NCBI RefSeq assembly: GCF_028737315.1 | Contig: NZ_JAQZAO010000008.1 | Coordinates: 124,001-188,000, forward strand | Length of the DNA stretch: 64,000 nt | Direction: 5' to 3' | Origin: Actinomycetospora lemnae | Lineage (GTDB): Bacteria > Actinomycetota > Actinomycetes > Mycobacteriales > Pseudonocardiaceae | Shown: in pieces, positions 62,334-64,000 of the stretch | Layout of the letters: the number at the start of each line of letters is the position of its first letter | How positions within the stretch are numbered: the stretch's first letter is position 1 | Notes under the pieces: model-generated | Told to the model about the DNA's origin: nothing | Seen by the model: the letters and a program-made list of their open reading frames with translations, nothing else | Database searches by the model: none | Translations under genes and position numbers: made by a program

Positions 62334-63400
62334 CGGCGATCCTGGACGTGACCGAGGTCCGCGACGCCGTCGCCGACCTGCTCGCCGACCGCGTGGACCC
62401 CGCCGTCCTCGAGGCCGCCGAGCGCGACGGGTGGGCCGCCGGGGTGTGGGAGCCGCTGCACGCGGGCGGGTTCACGACGGTCGGCGTCCCCGAGAGCGCC
62501 GGCGGCGCGGGCGGGTCGGTGGCCGAGGCGTGCGCGGTGCTCGAGGCCGCCGGGGCGGCGTCCGCGCCCGTGCCGGTGGCCGAGACCGGGCTGCTCGCCG
62601 GGCGCCTGCTCGCCTCGGCGGGGCTCGCGCTGCCCGACGGGCCGCTGACTACCGGCACGGGCGAGGTCTCCCTCCGCGACGGCACGCTCGCCGGACGCCT
62701 CGCCCGCGTGGCGTGGGCCCGGCAGGCGGCGCGGATCGTGCTGGTCGCCGACGACGCCGACGGCGCGCCCGTCGTCGCCGTCGTCGACCCGGCCTCGGCC
62801 CGGATCGCGCCCGGCAGGAACCTCGCCGGCGAGCCCCGCGACGCCGTCGACCTCGACGGCGTGGTCCCCGAGACGACGGCCCCGGCGCCCGCCGACGCCC
62901 GCGACGCCCTCGCGCGCCGCGGAGCGCTCGCGCGCGCGGCGATGATCGCGGGCGCCGCTCGGCGGGTCGGCGAGCTGACCGTCGCCTACACCGGCGAGCG
63001 CGTGCAGTTCGGACGCCCGGTGTCGCGGTTCCCCGCCGTCGCCGACCACCTCGTGCGCATCGCCGAGCAGGCCGAGATGGCCGCGATCGCCGCCCGGTCG
63101 GCGGCGGCGTCGGCCGGCGACGGCGAGCCCGCGGCCCTGGAGGTGGCCGCGGCGGCGGCCGTCGCGTCCGAGGCGGCGGGGCTCGTCGCCGCCGCCGCGC
63201 ACCAGGCGACCGGCGCGATGGGCGTGACCCGGGAGTTCGCGCTCGGCGTCCTCACCCGCCGGCTGTGGTCGTGGCGCGACGAGTGGGGTGGCGAGCGGGC
63301 GTGGGCGACGCGCCTGGGCCACACTCTCGCGGCGGGCGGCCCGGAGGCGCTGTGGCCGACGCTCTCGCGAGGGCTGCGACACGCGGCGGAGCGGAGCTGA
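62330..63400 (+). CDS. Acyl-CoA dehydrogenase-like second subunit
   Basis: 356 residues from GTG 62330, overlapping the upstream stop (GTGA). Short and poor in FAD motifs: GGFTTVGVPESAGGAGGSVA, then TVAYTGERVQFGRPVSRFPA and AAHQATGAMGVTREFALGVL. It lacks the TEPxAGSD-type segment, so it probably forms a heterodimer or heterotetramer with the preceding dehydrogenase, which supplies the missing site. Confidence 0.87.
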   Translation: MTAILDVTEVRDAVADLLADRVDPAVLEAAERDGWAAGVWEPLHAGGFTTVGVPESAGGAGGSVAEACAVLEAAGAASAPVPVAETGLLAGRLLASAGLALPDGPLTTGTGEVSLRDGTLAGRLARVAWARQAARIVLVADDADGAPVVAVVDPASARIAPGRNLAGEPRDAVDLDGVVPETTAPAPADARDALARRGALARAAMIAGAARRVGELTVAYTGERVQFGRPVSRFPAVADHLVRIAEQAEMAAIAARSAAASAGDGEPAALEVAAAAAVASEAAGLVAAAAHQATGAMGVTREFALGVLTRRLWSWRDEWGGERAWATRLGHTLAAGGPEALWPTLSRGLRHAAERS

Positions 63401-63416
63401 CGCGATGGAGGAGCCG

Positions 63417-64000
63417 GTGAGGACGGAGAACGGACTGGTCGTCGAGGTCGCCGACCGGGTGGCGAGGGTGACCCTCGACCGCCCCGAGCGCCTCAACGCG
63501 CTGTCGACCGGGCTCCAGCGCGACCTCGTCACCGCGTTCGACGGCTTCGTCGACGACCCCGACGTGTGGGTCGTCGTGCTCACCGGCGCGGGCGAGAAGG
63601 CGTTCTGCGCGGGCGTCGACCTGCGCGAGATCCGCGAGAACGACGCGGACAGCGACCGCGGCTTGCGCCCCATGGGCGGGGCCTCCCGCAACGTCTTCGA
63701 GACCGTGCTCGAGTGCACCAAGCCGACGATCGCCGCGATCAACGGCTGGGCCCTCGGCGGCGGCTTCGAGCTCGCGCTCGCCTGCGACATCCGGCTCGCC
63801 GCCGACCACGCGCGCGTGGGGCTCCCGGAGGCGAAGCGGGGCATGGGCGCGAACTTCGGCGCCCACCTCGTCGGCCGGATGCTGCCGCCGGGCATCGCCT
63901 ACGAGCTGCTCTACACCGGCGACGACCTCGCCGCGGCCGACGCCGCACGCTGGGGCCTGGTCAACCGCGTGGTGCCCGCCGCCGACCTCGCAGGCGATGC
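63417..64000 (+). CDS. Enoyl-CoA hydratase/isomerase, 3' end outside window
   Basis: At least 194 residues, open at the window edge. I chose GTG 63417 after GGAGGAGCC; ATG 63405 is in frame 12 bp upstream. Typical crotonase text: VTLDRPERLNALSTGLQRDL, GEKAFCAGVDLREI, and NGWALGGGFELALACDIRLA, GLPEAKRGMG. This one keeps the canonical Glu region, unlike the gene at 60442. Last visible gene of the operon. Confidence 0.88.
   Translation, partial: MRTENGLVVEVADRVARVTLDRPERLNALSTGLQRDLVTAFDGFVDDPDVWVVVLTGAGEKAFCAGVDLREIRENDADSDRGLRPMGGASRNVFETVLECTKPTIAAINGWALGGGFELALACDIRLAADHARVGLPEAKRGMGANFGAHLVGRMLPPGIAYELLYTGDDLAAADAARWGLVNRVVPAADLAGD

Overview
The window is chromosomal DNA from a very GC-rich actinomycete. 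Supporting signs are frequent GTG starts, overlapping start/stop codons, an F420-dependent (LLM-class) oxidoreductase, a HspR-type HAIR box before a Clp ATPase, and a fadE5 / fadA2-fabG4-htdX block laid out as in mycobacteria. A Pseudonocardiales host such as Pseudonocardia or Actinomycetospora is my inference; no rRNA or tRNA gene is present to confirm it. No phage, insertion sequence or CRISPR array was seen.

Layout. 1-20 kb: a MarR-controlled drug exporter; an enoyl-CoA hydratase; a degraded stretch bracketed by two copies of a palindromic repeat; a lipid block (thiolase, MaoC hydratase, F420 oxidoreductase, thioesterase, flavin reductase); a sulfite-oxidase-like enzyme with small membrane proteins; an acyl-CoA dehydrogenase; and four consecutive genes (14974-20030) that all carry a carboxypeptidase-regulatory-like beta-sandwich domain. 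The drug exporter at the left edge carries the same domain. 20-28 kb: treble-clef protein, lipoprotein, pcaBC, DJ-1/PfpI protein, DUF309, TerC, phosphodiester glycosidase, DUF4190. 28-35 kb: the fadE5 / TetR / fadA2-fabG4-htdX block and a HxlR regulator. 35-50 kb: metallo-hydrolase, two medium-chain dehydrogenases, DUF839 phosphatase, ClpC-like unfoldase, a low-complexity TG/GS-rich protein, a two-component system and PhoD.

50.9-64 kb is the most interesting part. A translationally coupled minus-strand operon encodes an MFS transporter, two proteins with an in-frame TGA at the first position of a U-G-S-C motif (probable selenocysteine proteins), a thioredoxin-reductase-like flavoprotein with a CATC motif, and two further proteins. 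The first selenoprotein (UGSC2) is fused to a domain with the motif DGLPxVPPT, and the last two genes each carry that same domain. Each TGA is followed at the right distance by a hairpin with GU in its loop, as in bacterial SECIS elements. A GntR/FCD regulator sits upstream, and an identical 12-bp sequence (GATTGGATACGA) lies before the transporter operon and in the divergent promoter between the regulator and an acyl-CoA synthetase / enoyl-CoA hydratase / acyl-CoA dehydrogenase operon. I infer one regulon for uptake and CoA-dependent breakdown of an organic acid, with a selenium-dependent redox step of unknown chemistry.

A second theme is a set of short palindromic repeats, several families of about 35-55 bp. 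Most lie between genes. One copy of family A is inserted in frame inside a gene of the selenoprotein operon, and one copy of family B lies in frame near the C-terminus of the acyl-CoA synthetase, resembling the protein-invading palindromic elements known from Rickettsia.
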